Notes: generated by a model not told the origin, from the sequence alone. Shown: positions 21,706-31,074, numbered from the stretch's first letter. The stretch: DNA of 35,924 nucleotides from Bacteroidales bacterium (GCA_004557565.1 SFGS01000022.1:1-35924); one strand, 5' to 3'. Translations and numbers: made by a program.

Positions 21706-24489
21706 TTATTTTACGGTAGTACATTCATTAATGAGATACACGAGCGACTGATAAGGCACACCGCTATGGGTGGTCAAACCAATTTCACAGGTGCGGCTAT
21801 TGGAGTAGCCTCGCTTCACATTCGCCTTTTCGATAGCGGCACGGAGTTTGCGCAGCGCATACTTGTTCACCTCAGGGTTGTTGAAACCCTTGTCGCCAGC
21901 AAAACCACAGCAACCCACGCCCTCTGGCAACACCACATTGCTTGAGCAGCGACGCGCCAAGTTGAGCATTTTATTCTCCACTTTCATCAATCGGGTTGAG
22001 CAGGTGAGGTGAATTGCAATTGGCTCGTCAATCTGGTGGAACTCAAGTGAGTCGGCCACATAATCGTGGATAAATTCCATCAATTCGAGCGGTTTCACCT
22101 TAGTCATGTGCTCTTGCATACGATGCATACATGGACTTTGGTCGCAAATCACCGGATATTTGCCATTTTCGCTTGCCTCAAGGAGTGCGGTCTCAAGTTC
22201 GGCAGTTTTCCTGTCGGCAATGTCGGGCATACCCTTGCTTTCCCAAATCATACCGCAGCACATCTTCTTCATATTGGCAGGGAATATCACTTCCCAGCCT
22301 GCTTTGTTGAGGAATGTCACCACTTCGTCCACAAGGTTGGTTTGTGGTCCCTTGTGTCCTTTACCCATGGTTTGGTTGAGGCAACTTGGGAAGTAAACCA
22401 CCTTTTTCTTTGATTCAGCTTGTTCAATTTCATAGGCTGAATATGCTTTTGGCAGTGATGGAGTCCAAAGCGGACCGCCTGCCGCATGAATAGCCTTACC
22501 CACAGTTTCCACACCCTTCTCGCCAATCACGGCTTGTGCCAAACTTGCCGAACGGAGTGCCAGTTTGATACCCGAACGAATGGCAGGAACATTGTCGGCG
22601 CAGAATTCGCCCACTTTGTGAGTGAAGGAGTTTGGCTTGATGGCGGCATTACGCAAGTCGTGCGTCAAATCTCCTGTGTTGATTTTCATCGGGCAGGAGG
22701 TGCTGCACAAACCATCGGCGGCGCAAGTCACGTTGCCATAATATACATATTGCTTCTGAAGTCGCTTCAAGCGCGCATCGTCTTCGCCAGTGGCTTTCAA
22801 ACGCGCGATTTCGCGTTGCGCCACAATGCGCTGACGCGACGACATGGTGAAACCACAACTCATACAGTTCACTTCGCAGAAGCCACATTCCATACACTTG
22901 TCAATGTGCTCGTTGGTCAAAGGAAGTGGTTTAAACGATTTCACGAAGCAATCGGGGTCGTCGTTGAAAATCACGCCAGGGTTGAGAATGTTTTGTGGGT
23001 CGAGCAAGTGTTTCACTTCCTTCATCACCGCAAACGCTTTTGGTCCCCACTCTTTTTCCACGAATGGAGCCATATTTCTACCTGTGCCATGTTCTGCCTT
23101 GAGTGAACCGTCGTATTTGTCAACCACAAGTTTGGTGATTTCGCTCATCAAGTCGCGATACTGCTTCACATCAGCCTCGGTCTTGAACGACTGGGCGATG
23201 ATGAAGTGGTAGTTGCCTTCAAGCGCATGACCGTAGATGCAACTGTCGTCGTAGCCGTGGTCTTGCAGCATTTGTGCAAGGTCGCAAGTGGCATCGGGCA
23301 AATCTTCGATATGGAATGCAATGTCCTCGATAATCACAGTAGTGCCCAGCGGACGGGTACCTGCCACCACAGGGAACACGCCGGAGCGGATTGCCCAATA
23401 TTTGGCGTTTTCTTCAGGGTCGGTGGTAAACTTGGGCTGCACATAGAGATTGAAGCCTTCAAGCACCTTTTCCATCGCTGCCACATTGGCTGCGAGTTGC
23501 TCTTTGGTGTCGGCTGATGTGCGCACCAAAATTGCGGTAAGGTTTTCGCCGGTGGTGTCGTGGACCGAAGCCAGCGACTTCTTGTCCAACAGCTCGGCAC
23601 ATTCCACAGGGCTATTCTTCAAAGCCACCACACATTCGCAAGCCTCGCGCATATCCTTAAAGTAAAGCATTGCGCTCGATGAATATGGATAGAGGTGACC
23701 TGTGGTCATGGTAAACTCGCTGGCAAAACCAAGCGTGCCTTCACTACCCACCATCAAGTGGGTGATGATGTCGAATGGGTCGGTGTGCTCAACGAATGGG
23801 TAAATGTTGAGCCCAGTCACATTCTTAATGGCATACTTATGCTTGATGCGCTTCACAAGTTCTTCATCGGCAAGCACACGGTCGCGAATATCCTCAATAC
23901 CCTTGATGATTTCGGGGTGCGATTGCTTGAATGCGTTGCGGCTGTCGGCATCGCCAGTGTCGAGCACTGTGCCGTCGGCAAACACGATACGCATCGACTT
24001 CATCACCTTGTCGCTATTGGCATGTGTTCCGCAACTCATACCAGAGGCGTTGTTCATCACAATACCGCCCACCATTGCCGAATTTTTCGACGCAGGGTCG
24101 GGGGTGAATGTCTTGCCATAAGGGCGCAATATCTCATCTACCTTATGACCCACGATACCCGGCTGCATAGTGATTACCGACGCATCGTCGTTCACTTCAT
24201 ATTTTTCCCAATTTTTACCGGCCACAATCATAATTGAGTCGGTAGTAGTCTGGCCTGAAAGGCTGGTACCAGCTGCACGGAAAGTGACAGGAAGCCCCAG
24301 TTTGCTTGCCTCAGCAAGCAAACGCGACACTTCTTCCTCCGTCTTGCTGCGTACCACAACCTGGGGTATGTGCCGGTAGAAACCGGCATCCGTACCCCAA
24401 GCCAGGCATCGCAAATCGTCGGTGTAAATCCTATCGTCAGGTATAAACCACGATATGTTGCGAATATATTTTTTATAAATTTCCTTCAC
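21706..24489 (-). CDS. FAD/Fe-S D-lactate (D-2-hydroxyacid) dehydrogenase
   Basis: A 927-residue fusion. The N-terminal half is a PCMH-type FAD domain (FRAAGTSLSGQ at 70-80, DPASKNSAMVGGIVMNNASG at 131-150) with an FAD-oxidase C-terminal part (YGHALEGNYHF about 419-429, EHGTGRN about 466-471). An Fe-S module follows: CMECGFCEVNC (Cys532, 535, 538, 542) and CAADGLCSTSCP (Cys589, 595, 599), the latter in the form usual for YdiJ-like proteins. Two late CCG segments are also present (CCGMIWESKG, GCCGFAGDKG). This matches membrane-linked D-lactate or D-2-hydroxyglutarate dehydrogenases that feed electrons to quinone. In this cluster D-lactate is the obvious substrate, because MurQ releases it. It is 23 bases after namZ and 18 before the acyltransferase. 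Confidence 0.88.
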   Translation of the reverse strand: MKEIYKKYIRNISWFIPDDRIYTDDLRCLAWGTDAGFYRHIPQVVVRSKTEEEVSRLLAEASKLGLPVTFRAAGTSLSGQTTTDSIMIVAGKNWEKYEVNDDASVITMQPGIVGHKVDEILRPYGKTFTPDPASKNSAMVGGIVMNNASGMSCGTHANSDKVMKSMRIVFADGTVLDTGDADSRNAFKQSHPEIIKGIEDIRDRVLADEELVKRIKHKYAIKNVTGLNIYPFVEHTDPFDIITHLMVGSEGTLGFASEFTMTTGHLYPYSSSAMLYFKDMREACECVVALKNSPVECAELLDKKSLASVHDTTGENLTAILVRTSADTKEQLAANVAAMEKVLEGFNLYVQPKFTTDPEENAKYWAIRSGVFPVVAGTRPLGTTVIIEDIAFHIEDLPDATCDLAQMLQDHGYDDSCIYGHALEGNYHFIIAQSFKTEADVKQYRDLMSEITKLVVDKYDGSLKAEHGTGRNMAPFVEKEWGPKAFAVMKEVKHLLDPQNILNPGVIFNDDPDCFVKSFKPLPLTNEHIDKCMECGFCEVNCMSCGFTMSSRQRIVAQREIARLKATGEDDARLKRLQKQYVYYGNVTCAADGLCSTSCPMKINTGDLTHDLRNAAIKPNSFTHKVGEFCADNVPAIRSGIKLALRSASLAQAVIGEKGVETVGKAIHAAGGPLWTPSLPKAYSAYEIEQAESKKKVVYFPSCLNQTMGKGHKGPQTNLVDEVVTFLNKAGWEVIFPANMKKMCCGMIWESKGMPDIADRKTAELETALLEASENGKYPVICDQSPCMHRMQEHMTKVKPLELMEFIHDYVADSLEFHQIDEPIAIHLTCSTRLMKVENKMLNLARRCSSNVVLPEGVGCCGFAGDKGFNNPEVNKYALRKLRAAIEKANVKRGYSNSRTCEIGLTTHSGVPYQSLVYLINECTTVK

Positions 24490-24512
24490 TGATACGATTT
24501 GTGTGTGCGAAA

Positions 24513-25751
24513 TTATTGATATAAGTAATACTTGCTTGATTTAGCCTTGAAAGCCTCAGCGTCTTTGTTGAAGTATGCTTCAATGTCAGCCACCTTGTAG
24601 CGCTTGCTGAAGAGCACACGAATTTGGTCGGTACCCATCACCTTGTCGAACATGCCGTAACCGCGCTTTGCGTTGGCATCGAAAATCTTGGCTTCTGGGT
24701 GCAATTCATGAAGCACTTGCAGGAAGTAGAACTGGCAAAGAGTGAGGTTTGCCTTGTCGAGGTCGGTGATATACACTTGCACACCGTGCATTTCCTTCAT
24801 CGCGTCGGCAGTTTCAGGACCAACCTTGAAGAATGGCTTGAAATTGATTGGACGGAAGCGGAAACCTGGCAAGTTGAGGGCATTCATCGCATCGGCAAGC
24901 TTATCAGCATCGAGATAAGGAGTGGCGAAGCATTGGAATGGCAAAGTGTAGCCAATACCGGTGTTGAAAGCATAGAGTTCGCCAATCACACCGCTCATGG
25001 CATAGAATGCTGCATGGTCGGGTGTTGGGATTTGTGGTGATGGAGCCACCCATGGCAGACCGGTTTCGGCGTAAGTCATGTTGCGTTTCCAGCCCTGCAT
25101 AGGAATCACGGTGAGTTTTGCCTTCTTGGCAATCACGCCTTCTTCGTTGAGATACAAAGCGAGTTCGCCTGGAGTGAGGCCATACACATAAGGGATAGCG
25201 TATTTGCTCACCATTGAGAAGAAGCCTTTCTCCACGAGGTTGCCTTCCACCTTAGTGCCGCTCACGGCATTTGGACGGTCGAGCACCATAAATTCTTTGC
25301 CGTTTTCAGCACAAGCCTCCATACACATACCCATAGTGGCATAGAAAGTGTAACTGCGGCAACCGATGTCCTGAATGTCGTAAACCAGCACGTCAATGTC
25401 CTTCAGCATTTCAGGCGATGGCTTGTGGGTCTTGCCGTAAAGTGAGTAAGTCTTTACGCCTGTTTTCGCATCCACTGCGTCGCCCACTGCGTCGCCAGCG
25501 TGTGCATTACCACGCACGCCGTGTTCTGGGCCATAAAGTGCCACAAGCTTCACGCCTTCAGCCTCGTTCAAGATGTCGACGGTGGATTTGAGGTTGCGGT
25601 CCACACCACTTGGGTTGGTCACCAAGCCCACACGTTTGCCTTGAAGTTCCTTGAAGCCTCCGTCGCGGAGCACTTCCACACCTGTTTTCACCTGTGCGGT
25701 GGCAATCATAGCCGCAGCCATAGCCACCAACGATAAAATATATCTTTTCAT
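24513..25751 (-). CDS. namZ: Exo-beta-N-acetylmuramidase NamZ (GH171, DUF1343)
   Basis: A 412-residue exported enzyme that removes terminal MurNAc from the non-reducing end of peptidoglycan fragments. The signal peptide ends near MIATAQ (about residue 20). Motifs typical of the family are GKRVGLVTNPSGVD (38-51), LYGPEHGVRG (72-81, with Glu76 as the likely catalytic acid), VLVYDIQDIGCRSYTF and MVLDRPNA, with PFFKVGPE further on. Length is normal. It lies between the importer and the dehydrogenase. Older annotations call the family DUF1343; the muramidase activity was established on the Bacillus subtilis and Tannerella proteins. Confidence 0.94.
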   Translation of the reverse strand: MKRYILSLVAMAAAMIATAQVKTGVEVLRDGGFKELQGKRVGLVTNPSGVDRNLKSTVDILNEAEGVKLVALYGPEHGVRGNAHAGDAVGDAVDAKTGVKTYSLYGKTHKPSPEMLKDIDVLVYDIQDIGCRSYTFYATMGMCMEACAENGKEFMVLDRPNAVSGTKVEGNLVEKGFFSMVSKYAIPYVYGLTPGELALYLNEEGVIAKKAKLTVIPMQGWKRNMTYAETGLPWVAPSPQIPTPDHAAFYAMSGVIGELYAFNTGIGYTLPFQCFATPYLDADKLADAMNALNLPGFRFRPINFKPFFKVGPETADAMKEMHGVQVYITDLDKANLTLCQFYFLQVLHELHPEAKIFDANAKRGYGMFDKVMGTDQIRVLFSKRYKVADIEAYFNKDAEAFKAKSSKYYLYQ

Positions 25752-25781
25752 ATTATAGTTTGTTTGATAGAGTGTGAGTGA

Positions 25782-27149
25782 TTATTTGTTTTCGTCTTCT
25801 TTCTTACCGTAGTTAGGGTCAATCTTTCTGTCGGCAAAGTAGGTAACGATGAGTGTTGCGAAGCAGCAAATCATCACCATCCAGAAGAACCATACATAAC
25901 CGATTGCCTCTTGAATGTAACCAGCCACGAAACCTGGAAGCATCATTGAAAGTGCCATGAAGGCGGTGCACACAGCGTAGTGCGAAGTTTTGTATTCACC
26001 TTCAGAGAAGTACATCATGTAGAGCATGTAAGCGGTGAAGCCGAAGCCGTAACCGAATTGCTCAATGCAGAGTGCGATAGTGATAATCACCACATTTGAT
26101 GGCTGAGCCATTGCGAGGTACACAAATGTGAGGCAAGGCAGGGTCATGAAACCAGCCATCACCCAAAGTGATTTCTTCAAACCTACACGAGAAGAATACA
26201 CACCACCGAGAATACCTCCAAGCAGCAAGGCAATCACACCAAACACACCATATACGGTACCTACCAACTCGGTAGAAAGTCCGAGACCACCTTCTTCAAG
26301 TGAGTGAACCAAGAATGGCTGACAAAGCTTGATAAGGAAGCCTTCTGGCAAACGATAAAGGAGCATGAAGGCGATAGCCAAAAGGCAGCCAGGCTTCATG
26401 AAGAATGTTTTGAATGAGTTGACGAGTTCCACGAGATTGTTGCTCATGGTGTTGCCACCTTCAGCCGAAACGCGTGGTTTGTCTTGGTCGCTATAAGGCA
26501 ATGCGAAGGTGTGGTAAAGGGTAATCAAACCAAACACCACAGCTGCCACACCAAGGGTGATTTGCCATGAAGCAGGAATGTTGCCAGCCTCAACGCCTAA
26601 TGGAGAGAAGCCGTTGCTTTCAATCAAACCGGCAATAGCCACGAGCACGCCCTGACCGAATACAGATGCCACACGGTAGAACACGCTACGGATACCGATA
26701 AACGCTGCCTGACTGCTTGGGCTGTGTGCCAACATGTAGAAGCCGTCGGCTGCAATATCGTGGGTAGCTGATGCAAATGCTGTGATAATAAAGATTACCA
26801 ATGTCACAGTGAAAATGCTAATTGAAGTAGTGCCTGAGACTACCGTTTCTGCCGAAGGGAATGGCAATGTGAGTGTGAGCAAAATCATGGCTGCTGTCAT
26901 AAGGATTTGCATCACCACAATCCACCAACGCTTAGTTTTCACCACATCCACGATAGGGCTCCAAACGCCCTTCAAGAACCAAGGGAAATAGAGCAATGTG
27001 GTGAAGAACGACATGTCACCATTGGGAACACCCATCTTGGTAAACATCATCACCGAAATGTTATTTACTACAAAGTATGGAATGCCTTCCGCAAAATACA
27101 GGGTAGGCACCCACCACCAGGGATTTTTTGTTTTAGTTAAATCTGCCAT
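25782..27149 (-). CDS. AmpG/MurT-like MFS importer for MurNAc or muropeptides
   Basis: A 455-residue inner-membrane transporter with about twelve helices. The N-terminus WWWVPTLYFAEGIPYFVVNNISVMMF and FPWFLKGVWSPIVDVVKTKRWWIV, then ASATHDIAADGFY, are the AmpG-type signature (the DIA.DG.. segment is characteristic). The C-terminal tail is charged. In Tannerella a related protein in the same gene context imports free MurNAc (MurT), which fits NamZ releasing the monosaccharide outside the inner membrane. Anhydro-muropeptide import, as for proteobacterial AmpG, is the alternative. It is 31 bases upstream of namZ. Confidence 0.92.
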   Translation of the reverse strand: MADLTKTKNPWWWVPTLYFAEGIPYFVVNNISVMMFTKMGVPNGDMSFFTTLLYFPWFLKGVWSPIVDVVKTKRWWIVVMQILMTAAMILLTLTLPFPSAETVVSGTTSISIFTVTLVIFIITAFASATHDIAADGFYMLAHSPSSQAAFIGIRSVFYRVASVFGQGVLVAIAGLIESNGFSPLGVEAGNIPASWQITLGVAAVVFGLITLYHTFALPYSDQDKPRVSAEGGNTMSNNLVELVNSFKTFFMKPGCLLAIAFMLLYRLPEGFLIKLCQPFLVHSLEEGGLGLSTELVGTVYGVFGVIALLLGGILGGVYSSRVGLKKSLWVMAGFMTLPCLTFVYLAMAQPSNVVIITIALCIEQFGYGFGFTAYMLYMMYFSEGEYKTSHYAVCTAFMALSMMLPGFVAGYIQEAIGYVWFFWMVMICCFATLIVTYFADRKIDPNYGKKEDENK

Positions 27150-27185
27150 ATTTTATGAATCTATGTTTTTTTATTATCGAGTTAA

Positions 27186-28505
27186 TTAGTATTGTGCTTC
27201 AATGTCAGCACCGATGAAATAATGGAGTAGTATTTCTTTATAGTCGTAGCCCTTTGCGCCCATCACGGCAGCACCAATCTGGCATAAGCCCACACCATGT
27301 CCCCAGCCTGCGCCACGGAGCACAAACTTTGCTGGAAAGCCATCGGCATCCACATCGTGCTTCTCAACCACGAAGGCAGAACTGTAGAGAGCGCTTTCGC
27401 TCAGCGCATAGCGGATAGCCAATTCCTTGCCGATGGTCTTGGTCATCTTCTCGCCTACAATTTTCAGTTTGTAGAGGCGGCCCGATGTGCCACGTGCCAC
27501 TGGTTCGAGGCTCTTGATGCGACCGTAGTCGTCGCCGGTGCGCTTCTTGATAAGGGCTGAAATTTGGTCTTGAGTGTATTCCACTGTCCAACGATAGAAA
27601 TCCTTTGTCTCCTGGTCGTAGTCGTTGAGCACTTGCGAGAGGATTTCAGGGTCGGAAGTGTTACAGAATGCGGCTGGAGCAGACAGAATCCACTCTGCGG
27701 CATTGTCTTCACGGGTAAGGTCGGGGAAATCCATAGGATTTTCACCGTCGCGGCGAGCCACAAGATAATCGTAGTGCTGTGGCTGCCAGCAGTTTTCAAA
27801 TTCTTCAAACACACCGCCACACGATTTCGAGAAGCGGGCATCGCAAAGGTTGCCACCATACATGAGCACCTGGCCCCATGTGGCTTCGATGGCCTTCTTC
27901 ACCGTTTCGGTGGAAGCGCGTGTTATGCCTTGATAGCGTTGGCAGTGGTCGTCGGCACACACATCGAAGTTGATGTGGTCGTCGCGGTCCCACCATTTGA
28001 TTTCCTCTCCTGGCTCTTGGGCGGTTTCGCCAAGCATCACATCAGGAGCAGCGCCAACTTTGTCTTTATAGATTTGAGCCAAAAGCCAGCTTCGTGAAAT
28101 CACGGCGTGAGCTTTCAGCAATTCAAGCGAGGCCTTAGCACTCATTTCGCTTGAAATCACACTCAGCAAATATTCCTCAACCGAGAGGACATTGACGGTG
28201 GTGATTTTGCCGTTTTCCACAATAAGGTGGAGTGCGCCACGGAAACTCTGCACTTCTTTTCTGCGCCAGTGGAAACTTACACCAATCGTAACATCTATAA
28301 GGGTGAAAGAGTCGGTTTCCACATTCACTGGTTCGAAAAGGAGCTCATCGTACTGCTGTCCATTCCACACCACTTTACCGTCGATGGCTTCTACATGCTG
28401 GTTTCCAGCCACCAAATTACCACCTACACGATATTCGTTGTTGAGTACAAAATCAACAACTGGTTCGTTCATAATTCCGACACGTACTTGAGGAACTTTA
28501 TTCAT
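27186..28505 (-). CDS. SpoIID/LytB-domain protein (lytic-transglycosylase type), no signal peptide
   Basis: A 439-residue protein. Residues about 115-155 show the SpoIID signature: EEYLLSVISSEMSAKAS with the Glu equivalent to the catalytic residue of sporulation SpoIID, then LELLKAHAVISRSWLL. Later family blocks are ITRASTETVKKAIEATWGQVL, ARFSKSCGG and the C-terminal RGAGWGHGVGLCQIGAAVMGAKG. SpoIID cuts glycan strands lacking stem peptides, leaving anhydro ends. Unlike classical members, this protein begins MNKVPQVRVGIM with no signal peptide or membrane helix, so it seems cytoplasmic unless exported otherwise. The start overlaps the last 8 bases of the DUF4922 gene, indicating translational coupling. 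Confidence 0.88.
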   Translation of the reverse strand: MNKVPQVRVGIMNEPVVDFVLNNEYRVGGNLVAGNQHVEAIDGKVVWNGQQYDELLFEPVNVETDSFTLIDVTIGVSFHWRRKEVQSFRGALHLIVENGKITTVNVLSVEEYLLSVISSEMSAKASLELLKAHAVISRSWLLAQIYKDKVGAAPDVMLGETAQEPGEEIKWWDRDDHINFDVCADDHCQRYQGITRASTETVKKAIEATWGQVLMYGGNLCDARFSKSCGGVFEEFENCWQPQHYDYLVARRDGENPMDFPDLTREDNAAEWILSAPAAFCNTSDPEILSQVLNDYDQETKDFYRWTVEYTQDQISALIKKRTGDDYGRIKSLEPVARGTSGRLYKLKIVGEKMTKTIGKELAIRYALSESALYSSAFVVEKHDVDADGFPAKFVLRGAGWGHGVGLCQIGAAVMGAKGYDYKEILLHYFIGADIEAQY

Positions 28506-29442
28506 CGTAAGAATATTTTGAGTTAAATAATTGAATTAATCGCTGAGCACCGCCTGCCGAAAGGCACAGTTCGTTGAACATTGCCTCAACATCGGCGGCA
28601 GTAAGTAGTTTAAAATCTTTTTCCACAGGCACTGCAAACACCTGTCCCATGTCCACAGAAGCGGGTGAAAGCAGGAATTGGCCTTCGCCATCACCATAAT
28701 TGCTTGGGCGATGTTTCACGCGTGGGAAAATAGCCAAATGATAGGTGTTCTGTTCTTTCCAGCACAGCACATTCATCATGGGCTCCACTTCGCCTTCATT
28801 CACCGGCAATAATGCAATGAGCTTTTCTGCAAAATCCTCCACTTCTTCGACATCATCTCCCGATACTACGAACGGACGGCCTGGCGATGATGCGCAATAA
28901 TTGATTTTGCCGTGGGCAAACGCTTCTTCCGTCACGCTTCCCGACTGATATTCATCGCAAAATGGCATAAATCCTTTGTTGCCTGCCTGAAAATGCATGT
29001 GGTCGGGTGCCGAAGCACCACATTTAGGACCATTATAAAACAACACGAACTCTGGTAAATCAGCCGACAAGCGAAGCATATCCCCTACTCTGCCCACGAT
29101 TGACTGATACACATGCTGCATATTGGCAATGGTGAGGTGGCGTGGGAAAATGGGGTAAGGATTCACCTGAATTTTATATTTCCCGTGCCAAGGAATCATT
29201 TCCTGCTCTTGGGGTTGATTTCCGCTGCACAAAAAGCATTTTCTCGCTTTCAATGAAGCCGCGTCAACTTTTGCTGCCGATGAGCGAATACGCTCCGGAT
29301 TGAACTGGAGCACCACGGTGGAGCCGCCAAGTTGCAAATCACGAGTTTCAACACGCTCAAGCGCACCATAGTTCTGTGCCACGGTTTGCCAGTTGCGCAT
29401 CTGACGCTCAATCAAACAGTTTACCTCTTCGGTATAGTTCAT
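28498..29442 (-). CDS. DUF4922 protein, HIT/GalT-like nucleotidyltransferase or phosphorylase fold
   Basis: A 314-residue cytoplasmic protein. CFLCSGNQP (about residues 69-77) looks like one half of a zinc site, and GPKCGASAPDHMHFQAG (about 138-154) contains the HxHxQ arrangement used by GalT, Apa and GDP/ADP-sugar phosphorylases to form a nucleotidyl-His intermediate. A second half-domain, ending in NTYHLAIFPRVKHRPSNY, repeats the HIT-like layout. Family function is unknown to me. In context it could activate or phosphorolyse an amino-sugar nucleotide for the adjacent GT2 enzymes. It overlaps the SpoIID gene by 8 bases and lies 114 bp downstream of a GT2 gene, with a nested hairpin in between. 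Confidence 0.85.
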   Translation of the reverse strand: MNYTEEVNCLIERQMRNWQTVAQNYGALERVETRDLQLGGSTVVLQFNPERIRSSAAKVDAASLKARKCFLCSGNQPQEQEMIPWHGKYKIQVNPYPIFPRHLTIANMQHVYQSIVGRVGDMLRLSADLPEFVLFYNGPKCGASAPDHMHFQAGNKGFMPFCDEYQSGSVTEEAFAHGKINYCASSPGRPFVVSGDDVEEVEDFAEKLIALLPVNEGEVEPMMNVLCWKEQNTYHLAIFPRVKHRPSNYGDGEGQFLLSPASVDMGQVFAVPVEKDFKLLTAADVEAMFNELCLSAGGAQRLIQLFNSKYSYDE

Positions 29443-29480
29443 ATAATAGTCGAGTAAAATAGTATGTTGTTTATTAATAA

Positions 29481-29525
29481 GCTGTGTCCAGACTGGGCGC
29501 AGGGCTCAGTCTGGAGTTTCACAGC
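29481..29525. other. Nested intercistronic hairpin between GT2 and DUF4922 genes
   Basis: Inner arms 29487-29495 and 29507-29515 (9 bp, perfect) sit inside outer arms 29481-29486 and 29520-29525 (6 bp, perfect). There is no T-run on the minus strand, so it is more likely an RNA-processing or stability element, or a leaky terminator, than a full stop between the two halves of the cluster. Confidence 0.6.
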
Positions 29526-29556
29526 ATTATTATATTATAAGTGTAACCTCTAAGAA

Positions 29557-31038
29557 TTACTTCTTGTTCATAGCCACACGAGCTTGGAGTTCCCAAGTGC
29601 GGATGCGGTCTTTGTAGAGGTTGTTGTTGTTCATCTTCACTACGTCGAGTGATGCATCACTGTTGTCGTCCCAACGGCGGCACATGTACACAGGAACGTA
29701 AACACGACCGATTTGGAAGTGACGAGAGATATTCAAACCGAGAGCGTAGTCTTCACCGTAGCTGGTGTTAGGAATCTTCACGTCGCGCAATACTGGAGTG
29801 TAGAATGCACGTGGAGCGCCAAGACCGTTGATACGGAGAGCGTTGTTGCGACCGTTTTCTGGAGTCCATTCCTTGTGGTCGATGATGCCAGGTGGAATCA
29901 TGTTGCCATCGATGTCGGTGATCATGTAAGTACCCACAACCATTGCTACGTTTTGTTCGTAGAATGCGTTCACCATAGTGGCGAGGGTGTTTTCGTCTTT
30001 GTACATGTCGTCGCTATCGAGTTGAACGATAAACTTACCAGCCTTTTCGTGGTGAGCAGCGAGGTTCCAGTAGCCACCGATACCCATATCGTAGTAGTCA
30101 GCGATGATGTGGATCAAGCGTGGGTCGTCAGCAAATTCGTCGATTGCTTCACGAGTACCGTCGGTTGAGAAGTTATCTACCACCATGAGGTTGAACTTGA
30201 AGTCGGTCTTTTGGTTGAGCACGCTCTTGATAGCGTCGCGGATAGTGCGGATACGGTTACGAACAGGAATCATAACGGTTGCTTCCACTTCAAATTCGCC
30301 ACGGTTGAATTCAATGTGTTGGAAGTTTGGAGTGCCATCTTCCTTAACAGGAGCGAGGTAACCACCGATTTCCTTGAGGTGTTCGGTACAAGCCTGTTCC
30401 ATTTCAATTTGACGGCCACGGTTCTTAGGATCAACGTAGTCGAAAATCTTTTCACCACTCTTGCGGGTGTCGAGTTGCACGTCGCTGTAGAGGAATTCGT
30501 TGATGTGGGTGATAGTGCCGAATTGAGAGAGTTTCAAGCGGAGGTCGTACAGACCAGCGAACTCATAGTCAGCCTTCATTGCTTCAGCCGCTTTCTTGAA
30601 GCAGCAAGCGCAGAAGAAGAGCACTGAACCGAAATCGAAGTCGTCGCGCAAACTACCAAATTGGTAGTCGATCACTGGAGCCTTGTCAGCGCCCTTGTCG
30701 GTCACGTTGTAGTGGTCGGCATAGAGCATTGCGCTCTGGCTGTCGTTAGCGAGAGTCACGAAGCGCTCGATTGCGAATGGAGCGAACTTGAGGGTGTTGT
30801 ACTTGGTGTAAAGCATTACGAAATCAGCGTCATCAGCCTTAGCCGCAATAGCCTTCATTGTAGAAGAGGCAGTGAGGTTGGTTACATTAATGAGTTCACA
30901 ACCTTCAACTGTACCCTTTGCGTCAGCATTAACCAGGAGGAAGATTTTGTTAACGTTTTCGTTAGCCTTCAAGCCTTCGATAGTGGCTTTTGCCTGTTCT
31001 GCTTCTGCAAATGGAATGAAGCAATTAATTTTTGCCAT
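29557..31038 (-). CDS. Two-domain family 2 glycosyltransferase (paralogue A)
   Basis: A 493-residue cytoplasmic protein. The C-terminal part from about residue 252 is a canonical GT2 domain: EATVMIPVRNRIRTIRDAIKSVLNQ, VVDNFSTDGTREAID, QLDSDDMY (the DxD metal/sugar-nucleotide site) and NTSYGEDYALGL with the catalytic-base ED. CRRWDDNSDAS resembles the acceptor-binding (Q/R)xxRW. The N-terminal ~230 residues look like a second, diverged GT-A fold (MLYADHYNV in place of the DxD). It has no signal peptide or membrane helix. It is closely similar along its length to the upstream gene at 31075-32550, so the pair arose by tandem duplication. Donor and acceptor are unknown. Confidence 0.88.
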   Translation of the reverse strand: MAKINCFIPFAEAEQAKATIEGLKANENVNKIFLLVNADAKGTVEGCELINVTNLTASSTMKAIAAKADDADFVMLYTKYNTLKFAPFAIERFVTLANDSQSAMLYADHYNVTDKGADKAPVIDYQFGSLRDDFDFGSVLFFCACCFKKAAEAMKADYEFAGLYDLRLKLSQFGTITHINEFLYSDVQLDTRKSGEKIFDYVDPKNRGRQIEMEQACTEHLKEIGGYLAPVKEDGTPNFQHIEFNRGEFEVEATVMIPVRNRIRTIRDAIKSVLNQKTDFKFNLMVVDNFSTDGTREAIDEFADDPRLIHIIADYYDMGIGGYWNLAAHHEKAGKFIVQLDSDDMYKDENTLATMVNAFYEQNVAMVVGTYMITDIDGNMIPPGIIDHKEWTPENGRNNALRINGLGAPRAFYTPVLRDVKIPNTSYGEDYALGLNISRHFQIGRVYVPVYMCRRWDDNSDASLDVVKMNNNNLYKDRIRTWELQARVAMNKK

Positions 31039-31074
31039 AATAATAAATTAATTAGTTGATAATTACTACTTATT

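Noticed and set aside
22649..22897. Frameshift or broken gene within the dehydrogenase
   Set aside because: The alternative frame is a shadow; the main frame is continuous over 927 residues with all cofactor motifs in order.
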